A stretch of DNA of 64,000 bases, taken from positions 62,001 to 126,000 of the forward strand of contig NZ_FNIX01000016.1 of the NCBI RefSeq assembly GCF_900104175.1, read 5' to 3'. The notes beneath the pieces were generated by a model. It saw only the letters and a list, made by a program, of their open reading frames with translations. It did no database searches and was not told the origin of the DNA. This document shows, one piece after another, positions 43,609 to 54,017 of the stretch (positions are counted from its first letter, which is position 1; each line of letters opens with the position of its first letter). Made by a program: the position numbers and the translations under genes. This DNA comes from Lentzea jiangxiensis. GTDB taxonomy: Bacteria; Actinomycetota; Actinomycetes; Mycobacteriales; Pseudonocardiaceae.

Positions 43609-44716
43609 CCTGCGCGGCGACGAGGTCGATGCGCACGCCCTGGTTCGGGCAGCCGCCGAAGTGGTGGAGCCCGATCACCTTGTGCGTGCGCCTCGACAGC
43701 ACGGGTGAGCCGGACGAGCCGCCTTCGGTGTCGCACATGTAGCTGATGTCGGACTGCGACGAGCTGCCGTTCACCCGCACCGCGCGCACGACGCAGTAGC
43801 CGCCGCCGTTGTTGTTGTCGCGCAACGACAACTTCTTCAGCTTTCCGGCCGGGTGGCCGACGATGTACATCTCCTCACCCACGGCCGGAACGCGCGCGTC
43901 CAGCTCCAGGTAGCCGAACGAGCTGATGGCCGCGAAGTTGTTCACGGTGAAGAGGGTGTAGTCCAGCGCGGCGCTGTACTTCAGCACCTGGGCCGCCAGC
44001 ACCTTCGTGACGGTGGCCGAGTTCGTGCCGCCGCAGGTCGGGCACTGGTAGTTGAACCACACCTCGATGCCGGTGGTGCTGGTGAAGCAGTGCTCGTTGG
44101 TCAGCATGCGGTTGTTGGGCCCGACGCGCCACGCCGTGCACAGCGAGCTGCCGTTGCGCAGCAGCTTCGCCACGGCCGGCGTCTTGCCCCACTCGGCCGG
44201 GTTGCTGGACTGGTAGCAGACCGCGTCCTTGTAGTCGTTCGTGCCGCAGATGCTCTGCACGGACGGCTGCGCGGACATCTCGGCCTCGGTGTAGCCGCGC
44301 GTCAGCTTGTCGATCCGGACGCGCGACAGCGGGTTCGTCACCGACACCACGGCGCGGTCGCCGGTGACGGACATGGCCCAGAAGCCGGACGCGTCGACCG
44401 TGGCCGTCAGGGAGGCCTTCAGGTCGCTCGTGTACGTGTACTTCTCGGTGCCGTCGGGGTTCGACACCGTGAGCACGTCACCCGGCATGATCCGCAGATC
44501 CGTGAAATGCAGCTTCACGTATCCGGAGCCGGGTCGTTCGACGGTCGTCGAACGGTTCGCGCCACCCACGCGGACCGAGACCGATTCCTCGGTTCCGATT
44601 TCCTGCGACTGCGGCGAGGACGCCTGCGCAGGTGCAGAGGTGGTGGTAGCAGGGATGATGGACGTCATCGGCAGGGCGAGCACCAGTGCCGTGAGGAGTT
44701 GCAGGGTTTTCCTCAT
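43592..44716 (-). CDS. Secreted trypsin-like serine protease
   Basis: A 374-residue exported protease. A Sec signal (about 1-30) and an N-terminal beta domain (about 45-150) precede a chymotrypsin-fold domain with the catalytic His in LTNEHCF, Asp in ALDYTLFTV and Ser in EGGSSGSPVLS, plus several cysteine pairs (CPTC, C near 310). The arrangement resembles lysyl-endopeptidase-type proteases. The start ATG 44716 has AAAAGG upstream. Role probably nutritional or surface processing. Single gene, divergent from the MBL-fold gene. Confidence 0.88.
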   Translation of the reverse strand: MRKTLQLLTALVLALPMTSIIPATTTSAPAQASSPQSQEIGTEESVSVRVGGANRSTTVERPGSGYVKLHFTDLRIMPGDVLTVSNPDGTEKYTYTSDLKASLTATVDASGFWAMSVTGDRAVVSVTNPLSRVRIDKLTRGYTEAEMSAQPSVQSICGTNDYKDAVCYQSSNPAEWGKTPAVAKLLRNGSSLCTAWRVGPNNRMLTNEHCFTSTTGIEVWFNYQCPTCGGTNSATVTKVLAAQVLKYSAALDYTLFTVNNFAAISSFGYLELDARVPAVGEEMYIVGHPAGKLKKLSLRDNNNGGGYCVVRAVRVNGSSSQSDISYMCDTEGGSSGSPVLSRRTHKVIGLHHFGGCPNQGVRIDLVAAQVNSLL

Positions 44717-44782
44717 GCCTTTTGATACTTCCGACGTCACCTCACCGTGTCAGCCCGCCAAACGTCGGTAATGGAGGATTGC

Positions 44783-45406
44783 GTGAAAGTTGTCCATTTC
44801 GGTCATGCCTGCGTGCTCCTCGAGACGGGGACCACCCGCGTGCTGATCGACCCCGGCACGTTCTCCGAGGGGTTCGAGGACCTCGCGGACCTGGACGCGG
44901 TGCTGGTCACGCACCAGCACTTCGACCACGTCGACCTCGAGAAGCTGCCCGCGCTGCTCAAGAGCAACCCGCGGGCGCAGCTGATCGTGGACGAGGGCAC
45001 GGCGCCCACCGTCGAGAACGCGACCGTCGCCCGGCCGGGTGACACCTTCGAGATCGGCGACCTGGGCGTCCGGGTCGTCGGCGGGCAGCACGCGATGATC
45101 CACCAGGACATCCCGATCGTGCCGAACGCCGCCTACGTGGTCGGTGACGGCGCGTTCTACCACCCCGGCGACTCGCTGTTCGTGCCCGACGAGGACGTGG
45201 ACGTGCTCGGTCTGCCCGCGGGAGCGCCGTGGATGCGCACCGGCGAAGCGGTCGACTTCATGCGCGCCGTGAAGCCGCGTGTCGCCGTGCCGATCCACGA
45301 GAAGACGCTCGCGAGCCCGCAGATGGCCCACCGGCTCTTCGAGATGCTCAAGCCGGAGGGCACCGAGGTCAGGCCGCTGACGCCAGGCGAGGCGACGGCA
45401 GTCTGA
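44783..45406 (+). CDS. MBL-fold metallo-hydrolase
   Basis: A 207-residue metallo-beta-lactamase-fold protein of the UlaG-like group. It begins VKVVHFGHACVLLETG; the metal site is VLVTHQHFDHVDLEKL (HxHxDH), with later ligands His in VVGGQHAMI, Asp in HPGDSLFVP and His in VPIHEKT. GTG 44783 follows GGAGG five bases upstream and is preferred to in-frame starts further left. Substrate unknown. The 3' end overlaps the convergent DUF2334 gene by 38 bases. Confidence 0.88.
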   Translation: MKVVHFGHACVLLETGTTRVLIDPGTFSEGFEDLADLDAVLVTHQHFDHVDLEKLPALLKSNPRAQLIVDEGTAPTVENATVARPGDTFEIGDLGVRVVGGQHAMIHQDIPIVPNAAYVVGDGAFYHPGDSLFVPDEDVDVLGLPAGAPWMRTGEAVDFMRAVKPRVAVPIHEKTLASPQMAHRLFEMLKPEGTEVRPLTPGEATAV

Positions 45407-46019
45407 CGTAGGTGGTCGGCGCGGCGTCGTGGGCGAGGGCGATGTCCACGGCGTCGAGCACGGCCTGCCGCGCACCGGGCCGGTGCAGGTCCCGGGCGTC
45501 GACGGTGATCCGGGTCAGCCCGCCGCGGCGTGCGGACCTGGCCGTCGCGTAGACCAGCGCGAGCGACCGCAGCTCGCCGAAGCTGCTGCGCTCGGTCAGC
45601 GCGTGCAGGCGGCCGAGCGTCGCGAGCCCGCTGCCCACGTCACGAACCGCGTGCGCGTCGGCGCAGAGCTTGAACCGGTGCTTGGCGAGCGCGAGCAACG
45701 TCCCGGGCGACGCCACGCAACGCCGAGGCGCGAACGTGTCGGCGTTCAGTCCGATGGCGTCCATCTGCAGACGCGCGCCCATCAGCAGCAGCCCGGCCTC
45801 ATAGGCGGGCAACCGCCGTTGGCCGAGACCGTGCAGGACGACGGCATCGCCGAGCGCGGCGCGCTGCCGCACCCATTCCTGCGCCCTGCCGAGCTCGCGG
45901 GGGACCACGAGCAGCGACAACGGCACCCGCCGCGGGCCGAGGGCCGCGGCCAGATCAGCGCATCGGTCGAGTGTCTGCGGACCGATGCCGGACAGGGAGA
46001 CCACGAGCTGTGAGTGCAC
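45369..46019 (-). CDS. DUF2334 (polysaccharide deacetylase-like) protein
   Basis: A 216-residue protein beginning HSQLVVSLSGIGPQTLDRCA, continuing VPLSLLVVPRELG and AVVLHGLG, the pattern of DUF2334 proteins distantly related to polysaccharide deacetylases. The canonical metal-binding HxxxH is not complete here, so catalysis is uncertain. GTG start. It lies 50 bases downstream of purC on the same strand and may be co-transcribed with it. Confidence 0.7.
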   Translation of the reverse strand: MHSQLVVSLSGIGPQTLDRCADLAAALGPRRVPLSLLVVPRELGRAQEWVRQRAALGDAVVLHGLGQRRLPAYEAGLLLMGARLQMDAIGLNADTFAPRRCVASPGTLLALAKHRFKLCADAHAVRDVGSGLATLGRLHALTERSSFGELRSLALVYATARSARRGGLTRITVDARDLHRPGARQAVLDAVDIALAHDAAPTTYVRLPSPRLASAA

Positions 46020-46069
46020 GCAATGAGTGCGCCACGCCGTGGTGACATCCGCGTGAAAGCGGAGCTAAC

Positions 46070-46945
<876 letters not shown>

Positions 46946-46952
46946 GCTGGTC

Positions 46953-46958
46953 AGACTA
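46953..46958 (-). promoter_or_regulatory. -10 element for a leaderless purC transcript
   Basis: TAGTCT on the minus strand, with GACCAGC between it and the GTG start at 46945. A -10 box ending seven bases before a start codon that lacks a ribosome site is the hallmark of leaderless transcripts, which are frequent in actinobacteria. The -35 side is not clear. Confidence 0.5.
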
Positions 46959-47033
46959 CGTGCCCGCGTTCCGGGCACCGATCCACACCCCGCACCACTA
47001 CAGATCAAGGCCGAAGAAGCTTAAGGTGCACCC

Positions 47034-47477
47034 GTGCTCACCAGAAAGGCCCTGTGGATCCCGGCATTGGCCAGTGCGGCCCTGCTCGTCGTCCTGGGCG
47101 TGGCCGGGTGGAGCTTCGACTCCAGCCCCGTCTCGTCGCCCACCTCCGGTGACCCGCAGGACACGAGCACGACCCAGTCGGTGAGCATCGTGCCGACTCC
47201 GGACGTCGCCGACATCACGGTCAAGGGCTCGTCCACGACGGCGACGACCACGACCACCACCACGAGGACGACGCAGCCGAAGCCGCCGCCCGTCCAGACG
47301 CCGCCCGCCGTGCAGCAGCCGACGACCACCGAGGCCCCGCCGCAGCAGGGCCTCCTGGTCAACGAGGGTGCGCGGTGCGATCCCGAGGGCGCGAACGGCA
47401 TCGGCCTGCGCGGCGAGAAGCTGGTGTGCCGCAAGGACCCCCAGCGCGGCGACCGCCTGCGCTGGCAGAAGGCCTAG
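47034..47477 (+). CDS. Secreted or membrane-anchored Thr-rich protein
   Basis: A 147-residue protein with an N-terminal hydrophobic segment (about 7-26, WIPALASAALLVVLGVAGWS) that is either a signal or an anchor. A Thr/Pro-rich stretch with runs of Thr (about 60-105) follows, then a small C-terminal domain with two cysteines, GARCDPEGANGIGLRGEKLV, then CRKDPQRGDRLRWQ, likely a disulfide-linked fold seen at the ends of other actinobacterial secreted proteins. GTG start preceded by AAGGTG. Divergent from purC; the function is unknown. Confidence 0.75.
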   Translation: MLTRKALWIPALASAALLVVLGVAGWSFDSSPVSSPTSGDPQDTSTTQSVSIVPTPDVADITVKGSSTTATTTTTTTRTTQPKPPPVQTPPAVQQPTTTEAPPQQGLLVNEGARCDPEGANGIGLRGEKLVCRKDPQRGDRLRWQKA

Positions 47478-48268
47478 GCGCGCCACTCCAGCACGTCGAG
47501 CTCGTCGCCGACGGCGATGGTGCCGGTGCGGACGACCTGGGCCTTCATGCCGAACGTCACCCCTCCGTCGTCATCACGCCGATAGGTCGCCAGCGAACGG
47601 ATCGGCTCCGGTCCGCTCTTCTGACCCGTCACCTGGTCGACCATCGGCACCGCGCAACGCACGCAGTCCTTGGCGTAGGCCAGTTCCACGTCACCGATGA
47701 CCACCCGCCGCACGCGGTCCTCCGTGTGCGGCTCCGGCCAGCCGGACACGACCACGTTGGGGCGGAAGCGGTCCATCGGCACCGGCTCCCCGCCGCGTTC
47801 CACGATCCGCTCGTTCAAACCGTCCAGCGAGGACAGCGAGAGCACCAGCAGCGCGTTGCCGTCGGCGTACCCGACGAGGCCGGTCGTCTCACCGGTCGTC
47901 TCCCTGCGCAGGTCCGGTGGAGTGCGCACGAGCCGCACGGACTTGCCGAGCGCGTCGGAGAAGTACGCCGCCGCAGCGTCGCCCTGGTCCACCCCGGACC
48001 CGTGCCAGGCGTGCACGACGACCGGAACCCGCGGCCCGTCGGGGACGATCGGGAAGGACTCGCCACCGATCGACAGCGACGAGTCCACGAGGGACGGACG
48101 CAGCGCCGCCATCTCCGGGACCTTGCGCTGCGACAGGAACACGCCCTCGTCGTCGACCAGCATCATCATCCGGTCGTCGCGCAGGCCCGTCAGGTCGACG
48201 GCCGAGGAGGCGACGGGGTACCCGCCGCACCCCTTGACCGGGTGGACGCGCAGACCGGCGACGATCAC
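47474..48268 (-). CDS. MOSC domain-containing protein
   Basis: A 264-residue protein with an N-terminal MOSC_N beta barrel (VAGLRVHPVKGCGGYPV) and a C-terminal MOSC domain containing DRFRPNVVVSGWPEPHTED and the conserved cysteine in AKDCVRCAVPMVDQ. MOSC proteins bind molybdenum cofactor or sulfur carriers, as in YcbX or mARC, and can reduce N-hydroxylated compounds. ATG start overlaps the purB stop (ATGA), so it is co-translated with purB; why is unclear, though N-hydroxylated base detoxification (YcbX-type) would fit a purine neighbour. Confidence 0.9.
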   Translation of the reverse strand: MIVAGLRVHPVKGCGGYPVASSAVDLTGLRDDRMMMLVDDEGVFLSQRKVPEMAALRPSLVDSSLSIGGESFPIVPDGPRVPVVVHAWHGSGVDQGDAAAAYFSDALGKSVRLVRTPPDLRRETTGETTGLVGYADGNALLVLSLSSLDGLNERIVERGGEPVPMDRFRPNVVVSGWPEPHTEDRVRRVVIGDVELAYAKDCVRCAVPMVDQVTGQKSGPEPIRSLATYRRDDDGGVTFGMKAQVVRTGTIAVGDELDVLEWRA

Positions 48269-49683
48269 AGGATCGGCTCCGGCTCGTAGGCCGGGTACTT
48301 GTCGACGACCGCGGCGACCTGCTCCACCACGGCCGCCACCTGCGCCGACGCCACGCCGGTGAACGACAGGCGGTCGGCCAGCAGCGCGTCCAGGGCGGCC
48401 CGGTCGAGCGGCAGGCGCGAGTCCGCCGCGAGCCGGTCCAGCAGGTCGTTCCGCGCGAGGCCCTGCTCGCGCATCGCCAGCGCGACGGCCACCGCGTTCT
48501 CCTTGATGGCCTCGTGCGCGGTCTCACGGCCGACACCCGCGCGCACGGCCGCCATCAGCACCTTCGTCGTGCCGAGGAACGGCAGGTAGCGGTCCAGCTC
48601 GCGCGCGACGACGGCCGGGTAGGCGCCGAACTCGTCCAGCACCGTCAGGAACGTCTCCAGCAGGCCGTCGAACGCGAAGAACGCGTCGGGCAGCGCGACC
48701 CGGCGGACCACCGAGCACGACACGTCGCCCTCGTTCCACTGGTCGCCCGCGAGCTCGCCGACCATCGACAGGTAGCCGCGCAGGACCACCGCGAAGCCGT
48801 TCACGCGCTCGCACGAGCGGGTGTTCATCTTGTGCGGCATCGCGCTGGAGCCGACCTGGCCGGGCTTGAAGCCCTCGGTGACGAGCTCGTGGCCCGCCAT
48901 CAGCCTGATCGTCTTCGCGACCGACGACGGCGCCGCCGCGAGCTGCACGAGCGTCGAGACGACGTCGAAGTCGAGCGAACGCGGGTAGACCTGGCCAACG
49001 CTCGTGAGGACCCGCTCGAAGCCGAGGTGGCCCGCGACCGCCTGCTCCAGCTCCAGCAGCTTCTCGGGCGTGCCGAGCAGGTCGAGCATGTCCTGGGCCG
49101 TGCCGACCGGACCCTTGACGCCGCGCAGCGGGTAGCGGGAGATCAGCTCGTCGAGGCGGGAGAACGCGACCAGCAGCTCGTCGGCGCCCGTCGCGAACCG
49201 CTTGCCCAGCGTCGTGGCCTGCGCGGCCACGTTGTGCGAACGGCCGGCCATCACCAGGTCGGAGTGCTCGGCGGCGAGGCGGGCGAGGCGGCCGAGGACG
49301 GCGGCGACCTTGGAGCGGACCAGCTCGAGCGAGCGCAGCACCTGCAGCTGCTCGACGTTCTCCGTGAGGTCGCGCGAGGTCATGCCCTTGTGGACCTGCT
49401 CGTGGCCCGCGAGCGCGTTGAACTCCTCGATGCGCGCCTTCACGTCGTGCCGCGTGACCCGCTCGCGCGCCGCGATCGACTCCAGGTCGACCTGCTCCAG
49501 CACGCGCTCGTAGTCGGCGATCGCGGTCTCGGGCACCTCGATGCCCGCGGCCGCCTGGGCCCGCAGGACCGCGAGCCACAGCTGCCGCTCCAGCACGATC
49601 TTGTGCTCGGCGGACCAGAGCGTCGCGAGCGACGTGGAGGCGTACCGACCTGCGAGGACGTTGGCGATGCGGGGCTTCGTCAC
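48265..49683 (-). CDS. purB: Adenylosuccinate lyase
   Basis: A 472-residue member of the fumarase/aspartase superfamily, which releases fumarate from SAICAR and from adenylosuccinate. The signature GSSAMPHKMNTRSCERVNG lies near residue 280; HKGMTSRDLTENVEQLQ near 98 and VMAGRSHNVAAQATTLGKR near 143 are the other conserved regions with catalytic His/Ser. GTG start. It heads a two-gene unit with the MOSC gene and follows a sigma-partner gene upstream. Confidence 0.96.
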   Translation of the reverse strand: MTKPRIANVLAGRYASTSLATLWSAEHKIVLERQLWLAVLRAQAAAGIEVPETAIADYERVLEQVDLESIAARERVTRHDVKARIEEFNALAGHEQVHKGMTSRDLTENVEQLQVLRSLELVRSKVAAVLGRLARLAAEHSDLVMAGRSHNVAAQATTLGKRFATGADELLVAFSRLDELISRYPLRGVKGPVGTAQDMLDLLGTPEKLLELEQAVAGHLGFERVLTSVGQVYPRSLDFDVVSTLVQLAAAPSSVAKTIRLMAGHELVTEGFKPGQVGSSAMPHKMNTRSCERVNGFAVVLRGYLSMVGELAGDQWNEGDVSCSVVRRVALPDAFFAFDGLLETFLTVLDEFGAYPAVVARELDRYLPFLGTTKVLMAAVRAGVGRETAHEAIKENAVAVALAMREQGLARNDLLDRLAADSRLPLDRAALDALLADRLSFTGVASAQVAAVVEQVAAVVDKYPAYEPEPIL

Positions 49684-49708
49684 GCCCTCAGGCTAGTGCA
49701 CCCCCGGC

Positions 49709-50470
49709 TCACTCCCAGTCGATGGCCGAGTCCATGACCAGCGCTGTGAGGACGTTCACCGACACCGGAACGGTCTGGCGCCGCCCGCTGCCGTTCGAGG
49801 GGTTGTAGGCGTAGGCGCCGATCTGCACGACCAGGCCGCTCTCGAACCGCCGAGCGACCTCGACCTGCTGGACGTCGGTGGTGCCCTGGAAGAACTCGCC
49901 CTCCGTGACGATCGTCCCGTCCGCCTGCGCCACGTCCCGGCACAACGTGGCGGAGGTGCAGAAGTTCTGCTTGTTGAAGCCGGCCTTCGTCACCACCACC
50001 CGCAGCGCGGTCGGTCCGATGATGTCGGTCAGGTAGACGTGCCCCGTGTACTCGGGGTCTCCGGTGCCCCGCGGCGGCGCCGAGGTCGAGGTCGAGTAGG
50101 GCGGGTAGACGAACCCGCCGGGCGTGAACGAGGCGTAGACGTCCTTCAGGTCCTTGCGCTGCGCCTGGAGGCTCTCCGCCAGCTTGTCGCCGAGGCGCTG
50201 GGCCTTCCGCTCGGCGGGCACGCTGGGCGGTGCGGACGTGGTCGTCTGGACCTCGGCGCCGAGGTGGGTGTCGCGGTCGCGGGGCAGCAGTCCCGGCAGC
50301 GAGAACGACGCTACCGCGATGACCGCCGTAGCCACGCCCACGGCGACCAGCGCTCGTCGACGACTTTTTTTCTGCTCCACCCGCCTGATCAGGGTGTCCG
50401 GGTCGAAGTCGAGGGGCGGCTCGTCCCAGACGGCCAGCAGCATCCCCTCGCGGATCTCCTGCTCACTCAC
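49709..50470 (-). CDS. Membrane partner of a SigE-family sigma factor
   Basis: A 253-residue protein: a 45-residue cytosolic part (EQEIREGMLLAVWDEPPLDF, then RRVEQKKSRRR), one membrane span (about 42-62, ALVAVGVATAVIAVASFSL) and an exported domain with a Cys pair (NFCTSATLCRDVA). This is the layout of anti-sigma-like proteins partnered with SigE sigma factors, though no zinc-binding HxxxCxxC motif is seen. GTG 50470 overlaps the sigma gene stop (GTGA). Probable role: holding the sigma factor until an outside signal arrives; inferred from arrangement. Confidence 0.75.
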   Translation of the reverse strand: MSEQEIREGMLLAVWDEPPLDFDPDTLIRRVEQKKSRRRALVAVGVATAVIAVASFSLPGLLPRDRDTHLGAEVQTTTSAPPSVPAERKAQRLGDKLAESLQAQRKDLKDVYASFTPGGFVYPPYSTSTSAPPRGTGDPEYTGHVYLTDIIGPTALRVVVTKAGFNKQNFCTSATLCRDVAQADGTIVTEGEFFQGTTDVQQVEVARRFESGLVVQIGAYAYNPSNGSGRRQTVPVSVNVLTALVMDSAIDWE

Positions 50471-51000
50471 GACGCGACCCTCCCCGAACTGTTGTCGAGC
50501 TTGTCCACGATGGTGCGCAGTGTCGCGAGACCGCGCGCCGTCTGGCTTTTGACCGTTCCCTCGGTGCACCCCATCGCCACCGCCACCTCGGCGACCGAGA
50601 GGTCTTCGAAATAACGCAGCACGAGCACCGCCCGTTGCCTCGGAGGCACCTGCAGCAACGCGGTGTGCACGAGCTCACGCGCCCACAGCTTCGCGCTGGT
50701 GGTGTCCGGGTCCACGGTGGCGTCGGCGGCGTCGGGCAGCTCCCCGTCGCGCTGCTCCGCCCTGCGCCACGGCCTGCGCTTCTCGTCCAGCCACGTGCGC
50801 AGCAGCACCTTGCGGGCGTACGCGATCAGGTTGTCGAGGTCCTTGATGCGCTTCCAGGCCATGTACATCTTCATGAGGCTCGACTGCATCAGGTCTTCAG
50901 CCGTGTGCCAGTCGCCACAGAACAGATAGGCAGTGCGTCGCAAAGACGCGGCATTGGCTGCCGCGAACTCGCGAAAGCCCTGCTCATCGGCCTTGCGCAT
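50467..51000 (-). CDS. SigE-family ECF sigma factor (split locus A)
   Basis: A 177-residue sigma factor with region 2 around RRTAYLFCGDWHTAEDLMQS and MYMAWKRIKD, and region 4 with RYFEDLSVAEVAVAMG and [19 protein letters not shown]. It matches the sigma half of the fusion protein at 13119-14255 and the sigma at 52374-52892. These SigE-family factors of actinobacteria use cell-surface signals passed by a partner protein. First gene of a two-gene unit with the membrane partner. Confidence 0.93.
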   Translation of the reverse strand: MRKADEQGFREFAAANAASLRRTAYLFCGDWHTAEDLMQSSLMKMYMAWKRIKDLDNLIAYARKVLLRTWLDEKRRPWRRAEQRDGELPDAADATVDPDTTSAKLWARELVHTALLQVPPRQRAVLVLRYFEDLSVAEVAVAMGCTEGTVKSQTARGLATLRTIVDKLDNSSGRVAS

Positions 51001-51057
51001 GCGATCCCCTCTCGCGTCCTCACCCAGGGGAACGCGTCAGGGGAACGCGAGGTTGCA

Positions 51058-51642
51058 TCACGTGTGACGCGAAAGGGCCGAACGGAGCATCCTCGCCGCG
51101 ACGCCTCTCGGGTCCGGCTTCAGCTCGATGAACGCGTTCACCATCGTGCCGTCCACGAGCGCGATCAGCTCCTCGACGCGCTCCCTCGCGATGTCGCGGC
51201 CGGCGCGGTGGAAGATCTCGGCGATCAGCTCGTGCAGCTCCTTGGACAGCACGTGCATCAACGGGCGCAGGTACGGGCGGCGGCCCGTCGCGACGAGGCG
51301 TTCGTAGCGCAGCAGGATCGGCTCGGTGTCGGTGACGTCCTGGCCGACCAGCAGGTCGAGGACGAGCTCGACGAGCACGTCGTCGTCCGCCAGCCGGTCC
51401 GAGATCGCCGCCAGGCGCTCCCGGCAGCTCGCCAGCTCGGCGCGGCCGTGGAACTCGACCGCCGCGGTGATCAGCTCGTCGAGCGAGTCGAAGTAGTACG
51501 TGGTCGACGCGAGCGGCAGACCTGCGCGTTCGGCGACCGCGCGGTGCCTGACCGCGTCGAACCCGCCCTCCACGAGCAGTTCGGACGCGGCCTCCACGAG
51601 AGCCTGCCGCCTGCGCTCACCCTTGGGGGTTGCTGCCGTCAT
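51058..51642 (-). CDS. TetR family transcriptional regulator
   Basis: A 194-residue repressor with N-terminal HTH (KGERRRQALVEAASELLVEG, HRAVAERAGLPLASTTYYF) and an all-helical ligand-binding C-terminus. It sits between two SigE loci on the same strand, but there is no adjacent divergent target gene to name. Ligand unknown. Confidence 0.92.
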   Translation of the reverse strand: MTAATPKGERRRQALVEAASELLVEGGFDAVRHRAVAERAGLPLASTTYYFDSLDELITAAVEFHGRAELASCRERLAAISDRLADDDVLVELVLDLLVGQDVTDTEPILLRYERLVATGRRPYLRPLMHVLSKELHELIAEIFHRAGRDIARERVEELIALVDGTMVNAFIELKPDPRGVAARMLRSALSRHT

Positions 51643-51669
51643 AGTCGCGCCAGGGTACTGGGCGGCAGG

Positions 51670-52350
51670 TCAGAACCTCGGGGCCAGTGCGTCCGCGAAC
51701 CGCTTGGCCTGGCCCTTGAGCTCCCCGTCGCCCTGGGTGAACACGTAGAGGTCCTGACCGCGGGCGGTCTTGGCCCTCTCGGTGCCGACGGGACCCTCGA
51801 ACGGGTCGGGCGTGACGATCGCGGTGATCGTCAGGCCGTCGATCTTGTACGCGGCCGCGCGGGAGGCCGGTGAGCAGGTCACCGCCGGCGGGATCGCGGG
51901 AACCGGTGAGACCGAAAGCTCGGCGGCGAGGGCGTCGGCGAGCTCCCGGTCCACACCTGCGCAGCCCTGCACTGCGCGTTCACCAGCGGTGAAGCTGGTG
52001 CTTCCCGGCGCTGTCCCGTCCCCCTGCGTGGACGGGGCGTCGCCAGGGAAGTCGTTGTTCGGCGGAGGCTGTGCCTCCATCAGGGTCATCGGCGATTGTG
52101 CCGTGTCGGTGCCCTGCTGCCCAGAACCGGCGACGGTCGAATTTCCGCCGTCCTGGCCGTACCAGGAGTTGGCAGCGAGGACGCCGCCGAAACCCAGGAC
52201 GACGACCAAACTGGTGCCGGCGGCGATCGAGCCGCGCCGGCGCAGCGTGGCTCGGCGCGAGGCCGTCCGGACGTCGCCCGCGTCGAAGGACGCCGGTGGC
52301 GCGTCGTGCGCGGCGTCGCGGAACAGGTCCGCGAGCTTCTGCTCGTCCAT
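51670..52350 (-). CDS. Membrane partner of a SigE-family sigma factor
   Basis: A 226-residue protein with a cytosolic N-terminus ([20 protein letters not shown], then [10 protein letters not shown]), one membrane span (about 42-60, [18 protein letters not shown]) and a Gly/Ser-rich then folded exported domain with cysteines ([20 protein letters not shown]). It follows the sigma gene at 52374-52892 by 23 bases and is the counterpart of the exported half of the 13119-14255 fusion. Anti-sigma role inferred. Confidence 0.74.
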   Translation of the reverse strand: MDEQKLADLFRDAAHDAPPASFDAGDVRTASRRATLRRRGSIAAGTSLVVVLGFGGVLAANSWYGQDGGNSTVAGSGQQGTDTAQSPMTLMEAQPPPNNDFPGDAPSTQGDGTAPGSTSFTAGERAVQGCAGVDRELADALAAELSVSPVPAIPPAVTCSPASRAAAYKIDGLTITAIVTPDPFEGPVGTERAKTARGQDLYVFTQGDGELKGQAKRFADALAPRF

Positions 52351-52373
52351 CTCCTACGTCCTCCTCTCGCCGG

Positions 52374-52892
52374 TCACGACGCCGGTCGCAGGTCGTCGAT
52401 GGCGTCGCCCAGAGCTTCTCGCAACGCCGCCAGCCCGCGGGCGGTCTGACTCTTCACAGTTCCTTCCGAGCACTTCAGCGTCTCGGCCGTGGCCGTCACG
52501 TCGAGGCCCTCGAGGAACCTCAGCACGAGCACGGCCCGTTGCCGGGGCGGGACTCTGCGCAAACCCTTCATCAACGCCTCGCGCGTCGCGACCGTCTCGC
52601 CGACCTCGGTGCCGGTCGCCGGAGCTTCCGGCATCTCGTCGGTGAACTTCTCGCGCCGCCACGGACGGCGCGACTCGTCGATCACCGCGCGCACGACGGT
52701 GCGGCGGACGTAGGCGTCGAGGGCCTGCTTGTCCCGGATCTTCCGCCACCTCCTGTGCACCGCCACGAAGGCCGTCTGCGCGAAGTCGTCAGCGCGGTGC
52801 CAGTCGCCGCACAGCAGGTATGCCGTTCGGCGCACGGCCTCACGGCGAGCCACGAAGTACTCCGCGAACTCCTGCTCGTCGCGCTGATCCAC
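52374..52892 (-). CDS. SigE-family ECF sigma factor (split locus B)
   Basis: A 172-residue sigma factor with [20 protein letters not shown] and [19 protein letters not shown] in region 2, and [16 protein letters not shown] and [19 protein letters not shown] in region 4. GTG 52892 has GGAGAG upstream; the ATG at 52961 would add 23 residues without family match. It is co-transcribed with its membrane partner. Third SigE-family member in this window. Confidence 0.92.
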   Translation of the reverse strand: MDQRDEQEFAEYFVARREAVRRTAYLLCGDWHRADDFAQTAFVAVHRRWRKIRDKQALDAYVRRTVVRAVIDESRRPWRREKFTDEMPEAPATGTEVGETVATREALMKGLRRVPPRQRAVLVLRFLEGLDVTATAETLKCSEGTVKSQTARGLAALREALGDAIDDLRPAS

Positions 52893-53024
52893 GCGGACTG
52901 CTCTCCGCTCGTTCCTCGAGTTGCACTGACAGGACGGAATCTGTGCCGACAACGGTTGCACGAACCTCGCGGGAGAGCTACATCACCCCCTCCGTCCCCG
53001 GCGGGATGTGGTGGGATCGGGGGT

Positions 53025-54017
53025 GTGACCCCCATTGACCTGCGCTCCGACACCGTCACCCGCCCGGACGACGAGATGCGCCGCGCCATGGCGTCGGCCG
53101 AGGTCGGCGACGACGTGCTGGACCACGACCCGACGATGGCGGCGCTGGAGGAGCGCGTCGCGGCGTTGCTCGGCGTGGAGGCGGCGCTGTGGGTCCCGTC
53201 CGGCTCGATGGGCAACCTGATCGCCCTGTACCTGCACCTGCAGCGCGGCGACCGGTTCCTGGCGCCGTTGGGCGCGCACGTGCTGGACGCCGAGCTCGGG
53301 ACCGCCGCGTGGCTGGCCGGCGGGATGCCGCACGCGCTCCACTCGCTGACTCCCGAGGCCGTGGTCGCGGCCGGTGGCGGCGAGTCGCCCTACTACGGAC
53401 TGCGCACGACGTTGTTGTGCCTGGAGAACACGCACAACGCGGCCGGCGGCACGGTGACGACCGCCGACGGGCACGCCGCCCTGGTGGCGGCGGCGCGGTC
53501 CATCGGACTGGCGGTGCACCTGGACGGCGCCCGGCTGTGGAACGCGTCGGTGGCGCTCGGGGTGGAGCTCCGCGAGCTGACCGCGGGGGTCGACACGGTG
53601 CAGGTGTGCCTGTCGAAGGCGCTCGGCGCCCCGGTCGGCTCGGTCGTGGCCGGGTCGTCCTCGTTCGTCGTCGAGGCGCGGCGGGTGCGCAAGATGCTTG
53701 GTGGCGGGGTGCGGCAGGGAGGCGTGCTGGCCGCCGCCGGGCTGGTCGCGCTGGACCGGATCCCGCGGCTCGCGCAGGACCACGCCAACGCCTCGGCGCT
53801 GGCCGCCGGGTTGCGTTCAATCGGCTGGGACGTGCCGGAGCCGGCGACGAACATCGTGCTGGCGTCGGTGCCCGACCTCGACAAGGCGCTGCTGTCGTTG
53901 CGCGAGATCGGGGTGCTCGCCAGTCCGATGTCCGGCAAGGTGCGGTTCGTGACGCACGGGGACGTCAGCCAGGCCGACATCACCGAGGTGCTGCGGCGGG
54001 TCGGGGAACGCGCCTGA
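53025..54017 (+). CDS. Low-specificity L-threonine aldolase
   Basis: A 330-residue PLP enzyme that splits threonine into glycine and acetaldehyde. It has the family opening [33 protein letters not shown] near 130, the Asp-Gly of [15 protein letters not shown], and the PLP lysine in [16 protein letters not shown] near 196. GTG start at 53025. It overlaps the next gene by one base (TGATG), so the HAD protein is coupled. Confidence 0.93.
   Translation: MTPIDLRSDTVTRPDDEMRRAMASAEVGDDVLDHDPTMAALEERVAALLGVEAALWVPSGSMGNLIALYLHLQRGDRFLAPLGAHVLDAELGTAAWLAGGMPHALHSLTPEAVVAAGGGESPYYGLRTTLLCLENTHNAAGGTVTTADGHAALVAAARSIGLAVHLDGARLWNASVALGVELRELTAGVDTVQVCLSKALGAPVGSVVAGSSSFVVEARRVRKMLGGGVRQGGVLAAAGLVALDRIPRLAQDHANASALAAGLRSIGWDVPEPATNIVLASVPDLDKALLSLREIGVLASPMSGKVRFVTHGDVSQADITEVLRRVGERA

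Noticed and set aside
52071-53024. N-terminal extension of threonine aldolase
   Set aside because: The longer frame runs antisense to the SigE locus; the family begins at [11 protein letters not shown], matching GTG 53025.
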